DNA of 64,000 nucleotides, taken from contig JAZAUS010000001.1 in NCBI GenBank assembly GCA_036342255.1, positions 124,001 through 188,000 on the forward strand. The letters run 5' to 3'. The stretch comes from RUG11198 sp036342255 (GTDB lineage Bacteria; Bacillota_I; Bacilli_A; RF39; UBA660). The position numbers and the translations under genes are program-made. The notes under the pieces are model-generated. The model saw nothing but the letters and a program-made list of their open reading frames with translations. It searched no databases and was not told the DNA's origin. Shown here one piece after another: positions 8,594 to 17,174 of the stretch (the stretch's first letter is position 1; every line of letters starts with the position of its first letter).

Positions 8594-9370
8594 TTAAATA
8601 TATTTAATATTGTCCTTAATAGTTAGATTAGGCATTTTTAGAACAAGGTTTTTATTTGTTTTTGTTTTTTCTTTACCAAAATTTACAAAAGGATTATTAC
8701 TTTCGTCTACAAAACTATCTTTTGTCAAGCCATAATCTTCTAATAATAATTCCTGGAATTTTTTAGTAATTTTTATTTCTCTTTTATCATTAGCATCTAA
8801 TTCTTTTTTACTATCTAACTGAGTAAGTTCTTTTTCATATTGTTTGATTTTCTCTGAGTGACGACGTGGTCGTAAACAAATTGGTTCACGATATAATCTT
8901 TCTAATTCATCATTAATTCTCTTTAATTCTGCTTCTCTTAATTCTTTACTTTCGATAGTTTGAAATAAAGAAATATCACCAATATATAATGATTTAAAAT
9001 GTTTTGGAATAGTAGTATTCCACTTATTAGATTGTATTTCTCTATAATCAAAATCAAATAAATCTATGCTTTTGTCCTTAATTGTTTTTGATATTTTTAA
9101 TCCTTTATTTCCATGATTAATACCATATATATTATATCTACCTTTTTGACTATTAAATAAATTTAATGCTCTATTATAAATATTATATATTGCTATTTTT
9201 TTATATATTTCTAATTCAGAAAGAGCTTTTCTATCAGATTCACTAATATATTCTTTTATAACAGAAAATTCTAATTCTATTAAAGAATTCAAATATTCTA
9301 TCATATTCTTTTTAAGAATTCCTTCATATTGGTTTAAAAGTATTAATAATTCTTCTTTACTATTAATCAT
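8594..9370 (-). CDS. Hypothetical helical protein
   Basis: 258 residues from ATG 9370, which is preceded by GGGAGGTT; the open frame extends further upstream but without a ribosome site. The first 75 residues are strongly helical (EELLILLNQYEGILKKN). The middle has a charged coiled-coil-like stretch (EAELKRINDELERLYRE). The C-terminus contains NNPFVNFGKEKT. No known domain. Its promoter region is shared with the divergent gene at 9487. Confidence 0.65.
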   Translation of the reverse strand: MINSKEELLILLNQYEGILKKNMIEYLNSLIELEFSVIKEYISESDRKALSELEIYKKIAIYNIYNRALNLFNSQKGRYNIYGINHGNKGLKISKTIKDKSIDLFDFDYREIQSNKWNTTIPKHFKSLYIGDISLFQTIESKELREAELKRINDELERLYREPICLRPRRHSEKIKQYEKELTQLDSKKELDANDKREIKITKKFQELLLEDYGLTKDSFVDESNNPFVNFGKEKTKTNKNLVLKMPNLTIKDNIKYI

Positions 9371-9429
9371 AATAACCTCCCATGGTTTCATATTGTAGCA
9401 TAGTTTAATAAATGATTGTAATAAATTAC

Positions 9430-9458
9430 TTGAAAAGTTACAATATATAATATATAAT
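9430..9458 (+). promoter_or_regulatory. SigA-type promoter for the gene at 9487
   Basis: TTGAAA (9430-9435), 17-nt spacer, TATAAT (9453-9458), in the divergent intergenic region. Confidence 0.7.
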
Positions 9459-9486
9459 AACAAGCTATATGAAACAGAGGTTTATT

Positions 9487-10044
9487 ATGGAATATATAGA
9501 AAAAAGTGATAATGTAGAAAAAGTTTATTATGTTTATTATGATAAAGAAAAATTAAAAGAATTATTGGATAAAATTGTTAGAAATACTAGTTATAAAAAT
9601 GATTGTGAGTATACTATAAGATTTCAACCAGACTTAGCATATATTATTCAAAGAATTTTATTAAATGATCCTGATAGTATATATGAATTTTTAAAGTACG
9701 AAACTAATGATGAACTAGTTCCTATAGATAAAAAAATAGAAGCAGCTGATAAAGCTGTAGATGAAATTGATAATTTTGATTTTGATAAAAAAATAGAGGC
9801 AATAAAAAGATTGAAAAAAATTTGTAATATAAAAAAAGAAAAAAAATATTTTGATACAGAGTTATTAAAAAAATACTATCTGCAAGCTTATTCTTTATTT
9901 GAATTGGAATTAATAAGTGAAAAAACTATTAAAAAATACTATCTGCAAGCTTATTCTTTATTTGAATTGGAATTAATAAGTGAAAAAACTATTAAAAAAA
10001 ATAGTGGTAGAGTATTATTGAAAGATTATAAAAAATTAAAATAA
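9487..10044 (+). CDS. Hypothetical protein with a perfect internal duplication
   Basis: About 185 residues from ATG 9487, chosen over ATG 9469 because ACAGAGG stands directly upstream of it. It is charged and probably all-helical. Residues encoded by 9868-9930 are repeated exactly in 9931-9993: a 21-residue unit beginning KKYYLQAYSLFELE and ending EKTI, occurring twice head to tail with no nucleotide difference. The duplication is therefore very recent or under active expansion and contraction. No family recognised; own promoter and terminator. Confidence 0.65.
   Translation: MEYIEKSDNVEKVYYVYYDKEKLKELLDKIVRNTSYKNDCEYTIRFQPDLAYIIQRILLNDPDSIYEFLKYETNDELVPIDKKIEAADKAVDEIDNFDFDKKIEAIKRLKKICNIKKEKKYFDTELLKKYYLQAYSLFELELISEKTIKKYYLQAYSLFELELISEKTIKKNSGRVLLKDYKKLK
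9868..9993 (+). repeat. Perfect 63-bp tandem duplication inside a gene
   Basis: Two adjacent identical 63-bp units (9868-9930 and 9931-9993), in frame, each flanked by an A6-A8 run. The length is a multiple of three, so the reading frame is preserved. Confidence 0.9.
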
Positions 10045-10045
10045 T

Positions 10046-10077
10046 AAAGATGATTAATTTTCATAATCATCTTTTTC
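10046..10077 (+). terminator. Hairpin terminator
   Basis: AAAGATGATTA / TAATCATCTTT with T-run after the gene at 9487. Confidence 0.8.
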
Positions 10078-10166
10078 TTTATTTTAATTTAATTATTATA
10101 TTTCAATATGTTTATGGAGAATTATATTATTATATAGTATAATAATATTTATATAGGAGGTAAATA

Positions 10167-10841
10167 ATGATAGATAATGTAAAAAAAGAAGTAATAAGCT
10201 TATTAGATAAAGATAATTCTGGACATGGTATGGATCATATTAATAGAGTATTAGATTTATCTTTAAAATTTGCTGAAAAAGAGAATGCTAATAAAGATAT
10301 AGTTGCTTTAATAGCATTACTACATGATGTAGATGATTTTAAGTTATTTGGTAAAGAAAATGCAGAAGAATTAATAAATGCTAAAAGAATTATGGATAAT
10401 TGCAATGTTGATAAAGATATACAAGAACAAGTATGTAAAGAATTAAATAATATTGGATATAGAAAAAGATTAAAGGGACATAGTCCTATAACTATTGAAG
10501 GAAAAGTTGTATCAGATGCTGATATGTCTGATGCAATAGGAGCAAATGGTATTTTAAGAGTTTATAAATATTGTATAAAGAATGATAGACCATTTTTTGA
10601 TAGAAATATTTTTCCAATTGAAGGTAAGAGGGAAGAAAAAGTTACAGAGAAATGTGCAGATAGTAGTGTCTGCCATATTTTTGACAAATTATTAAAACTA
10701 AAAGACTTAATGTTAACTGCTTCTGGTAAGGAAGAATCAATAAATAGACATCAAATAATAGTAGATTTTCTATATCATTTATTTGATGAAGAAAATGCTC
10801 CAGAGTGGGTTGAATACTTAGATAATTATCTTAAAAAATAG
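10167..10841 (+). CDS. HD-domain metal-dependent phosphohydrolase (YpgQ/YedJ-like)
   Basis: 224 residues. It carries the HD-superfamily landmarks in order: GHGMDHINRV (about 18-27, first His), LLHDVDD (about 50-56, the HD pair) and VVSDADMSDAIG (about 115-126, distal Asp). The layout matches single-domain YpgQ/YedJ-type HD proteins, which hydrolyse nucleotides or related phosphate esters with a divalent metal. AGGAGG precedes the ATG. Monocistronic and convergent with a LysR regulator over a shared terminator. Substrate not predictable. Confidence 0.85.
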   Translation: MIDNVKKEVISLLDKDNSGHGMDHINRVLDLSLKFAEKENANKDIVALIALLHDVDDFKLFGKENAEELINAKRIMDNCNVDKDIQEQVCKELNNIGYRKRLKGHSPITIEGKVVSDADMSDAIGANGILRVYKYCIKNDRPFFDRNIFPIEGKREEKVTEKCADSSVCHIFDKLLKLKDLMLTASGKEESINRHQIIVDFLYHLFDEENAPEWVEYLDNYLKK

Positions 10842-10853
10842 TATGATAAATAT

Positions 10854-10886
10854 AAAAAAACAATAATAGATATTATTGTTTTTTTA
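10854..10886. terminator. Bidirectional hairpin terminator
   Basis: A7-CAATAATA / TATTATTG-T7 between convergent genes. Confidence 0.85.
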
Positions 10887-11748
10887 AATACTTAATAAAC
10901 ATCTTACTAGCAAAAGTTAATGATACTGATTTATTAGTTGCCAAGTATATATTTATATTTGATATCTTTTTATTTATATTTAATTCTTTTAAATTATTAT
11001 AATTTCTTTTAGCTAAATCTATTATTGCAAAACCTATACCTAAACCAATATTAGTAAATTCAGTAATTAATTCTTGGGATACAATTTCCATTTTAGGAAT
11101 TAATTTAACATTATTTTGAAGTGCAATATAGTCTAATAGTTTTCTACTATTAGATTCTTCTTTTTGTAATATTAAAGGAACTTTATTTAAATCTTCAAAT
11201 GTATTTATATTATCATTATAAAACTCTGGATTATAAATAAAACCTTGTTTTAATTCTTTTATCTTTTCTAAATTAAGATTAGTTTCTTTAATATTACTTT
11301 CATTAAATATAACAAAATCTAATTTTCCTAATTTTAAATCATTAATCAAATTACTAGTTAAATCATTAATTATCTTAATATTTATATTAGGATAATCTAA
11401 ATGATAATCTTTTAATGTATCCATTAAAACAAGCTTAGTTAGAGTAGTTGAACAGCCAATCTTTATTTCTCCTTTAGATAAATCTTTAAATGAAGTAAAT
11501 TCATTTTCAGCATTATTAATTAGTTCTAGTGCTCCTTTAACATATTCATAAAACATTTTTCCTTCTTCAGTTAATGACATACCTTTATTACTTCTTAAAA
11601 ATAGAGTTCCACCTAATTGATTTTCTAGTTTTTTTATTGATTGTGAAATAGCTGGCTGTGATATATGTAATTCTTCACTAGCTTTAGTCATATGCTTATG
11701 TTTAGCAACAGTATAAAAAACTCTATATAATTCTAAATCTACATTCAT
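10873..11748 (-). CDS. LysR-family transcriptional regulator
   Basis: 291 residues with the classic LysR N-terminal winged helix-turn-helix (LYRVFYTVAKHKHMTKASEEL, then ISQPAISQSIKKLE, residues about 6-45), followed by the effector-binding domain of two Rossmann-like halves (IKIGCSTTLTKLVL; GLGIGFAIIDLA near the end). Members bind DNA as tetramers and typically control a divergent gene; here that would be the Nudix protein at 11839, with 90 bp of shared intergenic DNA. The effector is unknown. Confidence 0.9.
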   Translation of the reverse strand: MNVDLELYRVFYTVAKHKHMTKASEELHISQPAISQSIKKLENQLGGTLFLRSNKGMSLTEEGKMFYEYVKGALELINNAENEFTSFKDLSKGEIKIGCSTTLTKLVLMDTLKDYHLDYPNINIKIINDLTSNLINDLKLGKLDFVIFNESNIKETNLNLEKIKELKQGFIYNPEFYNDNINTFEDLNKVPLILQKEESNSRKLLDYIALQNNVKLIPKMEIVSQELITEFTNIGLGIGFAIIDLAKRNYNNLKELNINKKISNINIYLATNKSVSLTFASKMFIKYLKKQ

Positions 11749-11838
11749 TATAAGCCCTCCTTATATATATTATAACATAAATATATTTTACTTATCAATA
11801 TAATGATAATAAAATAAAAGTGAAAGGGAGGAAATATA

Positions 11839-13053
11839 ATGGATTATGAATTAATAAAAAAAGAATTTATAGAATTAAAAAAAGAAGAATTAGAATATAT
11901 TGATAATGTAGGTAATATTTTTAATAGTAAAATAATATCGGAATATGAAAAACTTAAAATATATAGAGAAATATATAGAGAACTATATAACTATATAACT
12001 AGATTAACTGAAGTATTTGAAAGGCTTAGAAAAGCCTTAATACAAAGTGGAAAAGGAACAATTGATAATCTAGATGATGTAATAATTGAAATAGATTTAG
12101 ATAATTATCAATATAAATTAACAGTACATGATATAGTATGTAATAAAAAAGAATATATATCAACTAAACCTAATCGAATACTAAAATATCACCAGTTACT
12201 AGCAAAACCAATATATATTTTTTGTTATCATGAAGATTCTAGAGATTATTGCTATGGGCCATGTTGTGGAGAACCAGATGATTATATTGATGGAATTTAT
12301 GTATATATAGATGATAAATATCGAAATCATAAAATAACAATTCCCAAAAAAGAAATAACTAATTTTGAAAAGGGAAAAACAATAATTTATACAAAAGGTC
12401 ATGTACAATCTGAAGATGTTAGTAATATATTTGAAGAAGAATTATTAAATGATAAGAATAAATCTATAAATGATTGTGTTATAGCAACTAGAAAAAGAAT
12501 AGATGAATTAAACTATCTTAGAAGTCCTGAATATAAGGAGGAAGTACTATTAGGTAAAATAAATGAATTATATAAAAAAGAAAAAGTTATTAAAAATGAT
12601 GGTAAAAATTCTGTAATAGTAGTTGCTATTACTCAAGAAGAGGAATATATAATAACTTTTAAAAATAGAATCAAAGATGAAATAATTGCAGAATTTCCAT
12701 CAGGATATATCGAAAGTGGTGAAGATATAATTGAAGCTGCTAATAGAGAATTACAAGACGAAACAGGCTATATTAGTGATGACTTATTTATTGTAGATGA
12801 AGCATATACATCACCTGGAATTGATAATTCAGTTACATATATAGTAATAGCTAATAATTGTATTAAAACAAATAAAATAAAAACTAATAGTACTGAATTA
12901 GTAAATTATGGATTATTTACAAAAGCTGAATTAGAATATTTAATAAATAATAATATTATGAATAGTGCTATTAATAAACTGGCATATTATAATATAATTA
13001 ATAATAGAAATAAAAAGATATATAAAATGAAAAAAAGAGATTTAAATCTATAA
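11839..13053 (+). CDS. Nudix hydrolase with a large N-terminal domain
   Basis: 404 residues. The C-terminal third (about 250-390) is a Nudix fold: the box begins at about residue 290 with GYIESGE, then seven residues, then RELQDETGY, which fits GX5EX7REUXEEXGU with one Glu replaced by Asp. The order SVIVVAI...EFPSGYIESGED resembles ADP-ribose/nucleotide-sugar type Nudix enzymes. The first 230 residues are not recognised and contain a Cys-rich stretch (CYGPCCGEPDDY). GGGAGG precedes the ATG. The gene is divergent from the LysR regulator, which may control it. Confidence 0.8.
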   Translation: MDYELIKKEFIELKKEELEYIDNVGNIFNSKIISEYEKLKIYREIYRELYNYITRLTEVFERLRKALIQSGKGTIDNLDDVIIEIDLDNYQYKLTVHDIVCNKKEYISTKPNRILKYHQLLAKPIYIFCYHEDSRDYCYGPCCGEPDDYIDGIYVYIDDKYRNHKITIPKKEITNFEKGKTIIYTKGHVQSEDVSNIFEEELLNDKNKSINDCVIATRKRIDELNYLRSPEYKEEVLLGKINELYKKEKVIKNDGKNSVIVVAITQEEEYIITFKNRIKDEIIAEFPSGYIESGEDIIEAANRELQDETGYISDDLFIVDEAYTSPGIDNSVTYIVIANNCIKTNKIKTNSTELVNYGLFTKAELEYLINNNIMNSAINKLAYYNIINNRNKKIYKMKKRDLNL

Positions 13054-13105
13054 TTACAAAATATAGTGATATTTGTGATATAATTAGATTATGAGGAGGG
13101 ATATA

Positions 13106-13417
13106 ATGGCTAAAAAAGATAAATATCTAAATCCAGAACCAATTGATCCAAGAACAGATTATGGTAAAGGCATTTTTTATAAATGGGGTGGAAAAGAATT
13201 TGAAAATATGGAAGAAGTTAGACAATATATAGAAATGTATTATGATAATATGAAGAAAAAAGAAAAATATTTAAATCCAGAACCAATCGATCCAAGAACA
13301 GATTCTGGCAAAGGTATTTATTATAAAGCATGTGATGGAAAGTATTTTGAAACTATGGAAGATGTTAGACAACATAATGATAATATGATGAAGAAAAATA
13401 AAAGCAGAAATAGATAA
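13106..13417 (+). CDS. Small protein built of two repeats
   Basis: 103 residues from ATG 13106, which follows GAGGAGGG; an ATG at 13091 lies upstream of that site. The protein is two copies of a roughly 37-residue unit: KYLNPEPIDPRTD.GKGI.YK followed by a KEF/KYF-E-ME-VRQ segment. The copies differ at several residues, so the duplication is old and kept by selection. No known domain. Monocistronic with its own terminator. Confidence 0.7.
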   Translation: MAKKDKYLNPEPIDPRTDYGKGIFYKWGGKEFENMEEVRQYIEMYYDNMKKKEKYLNPEPIDPRTDSGKGIYYKACDGKYFETMEDVRQHNDNMMKKNKSRNR

Positions 13418-13454
13418 AAAGACGATAGCTAATAATGATAAGCCATCGTCTTTT
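13417..13454 (+). terminator. Hairpin terminator
   Basis: AAAAGACGATAGCT pairs with AGCCATCGTCTTTT after the two-repeat gene. Confidence 0.8.
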
Positions 13455-13548
13455 AAAATGATCTAATTTGTATAATTTTGAGTAAATTTATTTAAATGAA
13501 TGTTATATAATGCTATAATATTGTTAGTTATTTAGGAGGTTTATAATT

Positions 13549-14130
13549 ATGGGAAGTATAAGTAAAGACAAAGATGAAAAAAAAGAACGAGATATAGTTT
13601 CAACAGCTGAAACTATATCAAAAGCATTTCAAGATAAAGAATTTGTTAAAAAAACATCAAGTATATTGAAAAAATCTTGTGATGGAGAACCTAAAAACAC
13701 TAATCCATTAACTGAAATTCCAGAACCACAAATGAGATTATACGGTTTTTCAGGAGTATTTAATAGTGCATATTTTGATACAAAAGAAGAATTAAATGAA
13801 TGGGTAAAAAATCATAATACAGACTTTGGAGATATATGCGTTATAGATTATTTAGGTAAGGTTGCTGGTCGTAATGATGTTATTAGAAAAACCTATAGGG
13901 ATGGTAAATCAAAACTATATGCTGTTTGTGATAATTATGGTTATGGCATTTATAATTTTAAAAGAAGCATATATAGAGGTGAATTTGTCTGGGAATATAA
14001 TTATGGTAGTTTAAGAGAAATGTATTCTGCATTTAGAGATAGAGGTATTTCTTTTGATAATGATATTTATGATAAGATAGATAAAAAATATCAAAAAATT
14101 TTAGAATTATGTAGAGAAAAAAAGAATTAA
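13549..14130 (+). CDS. Hypothetical protein
   Basis: 193 residues, soluble. The N-terminal 60 residues are charged and helical (AETISKAFQDKEFVKKTSS). The rest is aromatic-rich (RLYGFSGVFNSAYFDTKEEL, NYGYGIYNFKRSIYRGEFVWEYNYG) and looks like a small alpha/beta domain. AGGAGG precedes the ATG. Short FDTKEELNEWV-type segments recall the F-E-ME-VRQ segments of the neighbour at 13106, a weak hint of relatedness. Function unknown. Confidence 0.65.
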   Translation: MGSISKDKDEKKERDIVSTAETISKAFQDKEFVKKTSSILKKSCDGEPKNTNPLTEIPEPQMRLYGFSGVFNSAYFDTKEELNEWVKNHNTDFGDICVIDYLGKVAGRNDVIRKTYRDGKSKLYAVCDNYGYGIYNFKRSIYRGEFVWEYNYGSLREMYSAFRDRGISFDNDIYDKIDKKYQKILELCREKKN

Positions 14131-14144
14131 TACTTGTGAATAAT

Positions 14145-14223
14145 AAGATGATTACATTGATATGAGCCTCGTTTCTATGTCTAAGAAACGGGGTTCATAT
14201 CAAAACTTATCATCTTTTTTTTA
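14145..14223 (+). terminator. Very long three-tier hairpin terminator
   Basis: Nested perfect or GU-tolerant stems: AAGATGAT (14145-) with ATCATCTT (to 14216), TTGATATGA with TCATATCAA, and CCTCGTTTCT with AGAAACGGGG, then T8. A second small hairpin (CCTACG/CGTAGG) follows at about 14225-14240. Confidence 0.75.
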
Positions 14224-14291
14224 TCCTACGATTCGTAGGGTGACTTCTTTTAATTTATATAATATTATGAATTTAGAAAGAAGGGATTATT

Positions 14292-14939
14292 TTGAAAAAA
14301 AATCTAATTAATTATTATGCCGTTATTATGTTAGGTTTATACTGGTTTTATAATGTTGTATTAAATTCATTAGAAATAGGGGGATTACTTTATCAAGTAA
14401 TGATGATGATAATAATTATTGTAAATGCAATTATATTAATTGTTTTTAGAAAAAATATTAAATATAAAGAAATAGTTTGTGTTATTTATTTCTTTATATG
14501 GATATTTTCTAAAAACATACCACAATGCTATTTCAATTTTTCAAATATAGTTGTACTAGTTTGTATTTATTTAAATGATTGTATGTATATTAAAGTATTT
14601 GCAATTATAATTGGGATTATTGTATTTATATTCTTTTTGCCATTATTCTTTGTTTTTAGTATATGCTTTGGAATAAGAATGAGTGATGAATCAGGCAGAA
14701 AAGATATATATGACGATACGCATTATTTCTGTGAAAACAATTATGAAGTGTATTCTTATTCAGCAGGTGCTATGGACAGTTTTCATTATAGTATAGGTAA
14801 ACATTATGAGTTTTTAGATATTGATGGTATAATATTTATATCTTACAACGAACGAAATGAAGTATCACAAAAAGAGTATAATAATTATTTAAATACTCAT
14901 AAATGTAAATTGATTGGTGATGTGAATGGATCTAAATAA
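14292..14939 (+). CDS. Multi-span membrane protein
   Basis: 215 residues from TTG 14292 (preceded by AGAAGGGA). Four hydrophobic segments occupy the first 130 residues; the C-terminal 80 residues are polar with several Tyr and Cys (YFCENNYEVYSYSAGAMDSFHYSIG). It overlaps the following HTH-VanZ gene by 14 nt, so the two are co-translated and probably act together. No family recognised. Confidence 0.65.
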   Translation: MKKNLINYYAVIMLGLYWFYNVVLNSLEIGGLLYQVMMMIIIIVNAIILIVFRKNIKYKEIVCVIYFFIWIFSKNIPQCYFNFSNIVVLVCIYLNDCMYIKVFAIIIGIIVFIFFLPLFFVFSICFGIRMSDESGRKDIYDDTHYFCENNYEVYSYSAGAMDSFHYSIGKHYEFLDIDGIIFISYNERNEVSQKEYNNYLNTHKCKLIGDVNGSK

Positions 14940-15801
14940 AATATCTGGTTTTATAAAAGCAAAAAGAAAAGAATTAGGAATTACTCAAGATGAATTAGCT
15001 GAAAAATTATTTGTTACTGAAAAAGCTATTTCAAGATGGGAAACTGGGAGAGGAACTCCAGATATATCTTTACTTCTTCCACTATCTAAAGAACTTAACA
15101 TAGATGTATCAGAATTATTAAATGGTGAAGAAGATAAAAAGAATAAAAATGATGTAGAGCAATTAATTGAATATAACGAAATAACTAAAGCAAACAAATA
15201 TGGATTTCAATTTAAACTAACTATTTTCTTTTATATAATATCATTATTATCATTCTTATTTTATTTAAGATTTGAATATGATCCAAATATAGAAGTTAAT
15301 TATTTTATTCGATTATTAATTATAGTTATAGCTTCCATATTTGTAATAATTGGTAATAAAATATATAGTAATAATTATGTTGAAAAAATAGAGGATAAAA
15401 AGAAAGTATCAAAACTTTCTCATATAATAGTATTTATATATTATGTAATTTTATTATTCAATATGGTTGTGTTTGCAAGATACAATAGTATTGATAGTTA
15501 TAATTTAATTCCTTTTAAATCTATAGTTGACATATTTAAAAATGGAACAACATATGAGGTTATTATAAATATATTTGGAAACTTACTTATATTTATGCCA
15601 TTAGAATATTTCTTAATTGAACTATTTAAGGTTAAAAAGTTTTATATTAATTTTATACTATCATTTGGTATAATCTTGCTAATAGAATTATTTCAATATA
15701 TATTCAAAGTTGGAATTTTAGATATAGATGATTTAATACTATTTATTTTTGGTATGATGATATTTTATGTGGTATATGCGAGAACAAGAAAAGATGATTA
15801 A
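14926..15801 (+). CDS. XRE-type HTH regulator fused to a VanZ-like membrane domain
   Basis: 291 residues. An N-terminal Cro/CI-type helix-turn-helix (IKAKRKELGITQDELAEKL, AISRWETGRGTPDISLLLPL; residues 8-55) is followed by a linker and about six membrane segments. The last part reads NLIPFKSIVDIF...NIFGNLLIFMPLEYFL...LIELFQYIF...DIDDLILFIFG, the pattern of VanZ-like proteins. Membrane-tethered XRE regulators often sense envelope state and control neighbouring genes. The start overlaps the upstream membrane gene, so the pair is one operon. Confidence 0.85.
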   Translation: MDLNKISGFIKAKRKELGITQDELAEKLFVTEKAISRWETGRGTPDISLLLPLSKELNIDVSELLNGEEDKKNKNDVEQLIEYNEITKANKYGFQFKLTIFFYIISLLSFLFYLRFEYDPNIEVNYFIRLLIIVIASIFVIIGNKIYSNNYVEKIEDKKKVSKLSHIIVFIYYVILLFNMVVFARYNSIDSYNLIPFKSIVDIFKNGTTYEVIINIFGNLLIFMPLEYFLIELFKVKKFYINFILSFGIILLIELFQYIFKVGILDIDDLILFIFGMMIFYVVYARTRKDD

Positions 15802-15827
15802 AGTTCAAAATTATCTTTTTCTTTGTC

Positions 15828-16020
15828 TTAACCTGCAATTCTATCAAAAAACTTTTCACCAATTATTTGATTACTATACATATAATTAACAACTTTTTTA
15901 TATACATCCTCTTTATTTATACAAATAAAAATCAAACTATATAAGTTCAACGATTTTAAAATATGGAGAGGAGAGGGGATTCTCCCAAAACAGGCTAAAC
16001 AAATATAAACTAAAACATAT
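15828..16020 (-). pseudogene. Possible decayed ORF fragment
   Basis: The intergenic stretch 15802-16147 holds a minus-strand frame ending in TAA at 15828-15830 whose last part reads like real protein (ICINKEDVYKKVVNYMYSNQ, then GEKFFDRIAG). No start codon with a ribosome site is seen. A local GC-rich patch around 15962-15987 (GGAGAGGAGAGGGGATTC) is unusual for this genome. I treat it as a possible gene remnant only. Confidence 0.3.
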
Positions 16021-16147
16021 AAATATATTAATAGCTTTTAATTTGAATAATAATTATTGATTACTCTATATATATAATCTTTTTACATATAAAATCTTGC
16101 AATTCAAAGATTTTGTGATAAAATATACAGCCAACAAGGAGGTAAAT

Positions 16148-16681
16148 ATGAAAATAAAAGAATTAAAAGAAAATGAACCATTACAAGTAATTGAAGTATC
16201 TAACCATGTAACCGTTCCTTTTCAATCAAAAAAAATTGAATGTGACATGATTAAAATGAGAGTATTTACTGATGGTGAAATATCAAAAGAAAGTGAAGAA
16301 AAAAAAGAAGAAATTAATGAATATTATTTTGGTAAGAAAAAGTACCAATGTGGTGTAGATACTTTAAAAACTAAAGATATATATTTCAATAACCATAATT
16401 ATGTTATTACTTATTTGATTGCTCAAGAATGGACAAAAATTGGTAATGTAAGCGGATGGTTTGATATTATTAAAGATGTATCAATTTATATGAAAAATCC
16501 CAAAGATAGAAAAACTATAAAAACAGTAGAACAAGTAATTAGGCAAAATAAAGAATGTAATAGAAGTGTTAATTATTCATCTTTATTTGCAATGCTAGCT
16601 GGTCAAAGAAAAGGTTATGAAACATTTGAACCAAAAAAGATTTCAAAAAATGTTTATACTTTGAGAAAAATTAATAAATAA
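16148..16681 (+). CDS. Hypothetical protein
   Basis: 177 residues from ATG 16148, which follows AAGGAGG; the frame is open upstream without a site. The first 110 residues look beta-rich with charged loops (PLQVIEVSNHVTVPFQSKK), and the C-terminal part is basic and helical. No membrane segment or known motif. Followed by a small terminator. Confidence 0.65.
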   Translation: MKIKELKENEPLQVIEVSNHVTVPFQSKKIECDMIKMRVFTDGEISKESEEKKEEINEYYFGKKKYQCGVDTLKTKDIYFNNHNYVITYLIAQEWTKIGNVSGWFDIIKDVSIYMKNPKDRKTIKTVEQVIRQNKECNRSVNYSSLFAMLAGQRKGYETFEPKKISKNVYTLRKINK

Positions 16682-16703
16682 TCCACAATTCAGTGGATTT
16701 TTT
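16680..16703 (+). terminator. Hairpin terminator
   Basis: AATCCAC / GTGGATT with a 6-nt loop and T6. Confidence 0.75.
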
Positions 16704-16780
16704 CAATTCTATATAATATTGTCGTTATGACAAAAAAATGAAAAAAAACTGACTCACACTATGGTGGCCAGGTTAAATCA

Positions 16781-16919
16781 ATAATGGAGCAATTGTGTAT
16801 CTCGTTTACGAAATATTACTCACTATCTACAAGTAAAAATTGAGATAAAAATTAATTCAATAAAATTATAACACAGAATAATTTTATTTCAAAATACAGT
16901 GACATTTACAGTGACATTT
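16781..16919. repeat. Candidate attachment-site remnant of a tRNA-Gly element
   Basis: This is part of a 270-bp gene-free stretch (16682-16955). ATAATGGAGC at 16781-16790 is identical to the tRNA-Gly 3' end plus flank at 19146-19155, in the same orientation. A perfect tandem 12-mer, ACAGTGACATTT twice, follows at 16896-16919 and resembles integrase arm sites. The match is only 10 bp, so this is suggestive. Confidence 0.35.
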
Positions 16920-16955
16920 GTGATATAATATTCTAGAAGGGAGAATTATTTACCA

Positions 16956-17150
16956 ATGAAAAAAAGAGCCAACTATAATTTGTTAGAAACTAAATTGAAG
17001 AAAAACAAAAGTTTTGAATTAACTCGGGAACAGCTAAGTAATACTGTTGATGGTTATATATCTGATAATCCAACTTATTTAAAAAATAAAAAGGCACCTC
17101 TTTATAGAAAAGCATTAGAATTTGGTTATGAAATAAAATCAAATTTATAA
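16956..17150 (+). CDS. Small basic protein
   Basis: 64 residues, strongly basic at the N-terminus (KKRANYNLLETKLKKNKS), then a predicted helix-turn-helix-like stretch (TREQLSNTVDGYISDN). GAAGGGAG stands about 12 nt before the ATG. Its size and position just inside a possible element end would suit a DNA-binding excisionase-type or regulatory protein, but no family is recognised. The next gene follows after 24 nt. Confidence 0.5.
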   Translation: MKKRANYNLLETKLKKNKSFELTREQLSNTVDGYISDNPTYLKNKKAPLYRKALEFGYEIKSNL

Positions 17151-17174
17151 AAAAATAGTTTTATAGAGGAAAAA

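Noticed and set aside
15962..15987. GC-rich patch as the end of a tRNA gene
   Set aside because: The stretch near GGGGATTCTCCC cannot be folded into a T-arm with a 7-nt loop and no matching acceptor strand is nearby.
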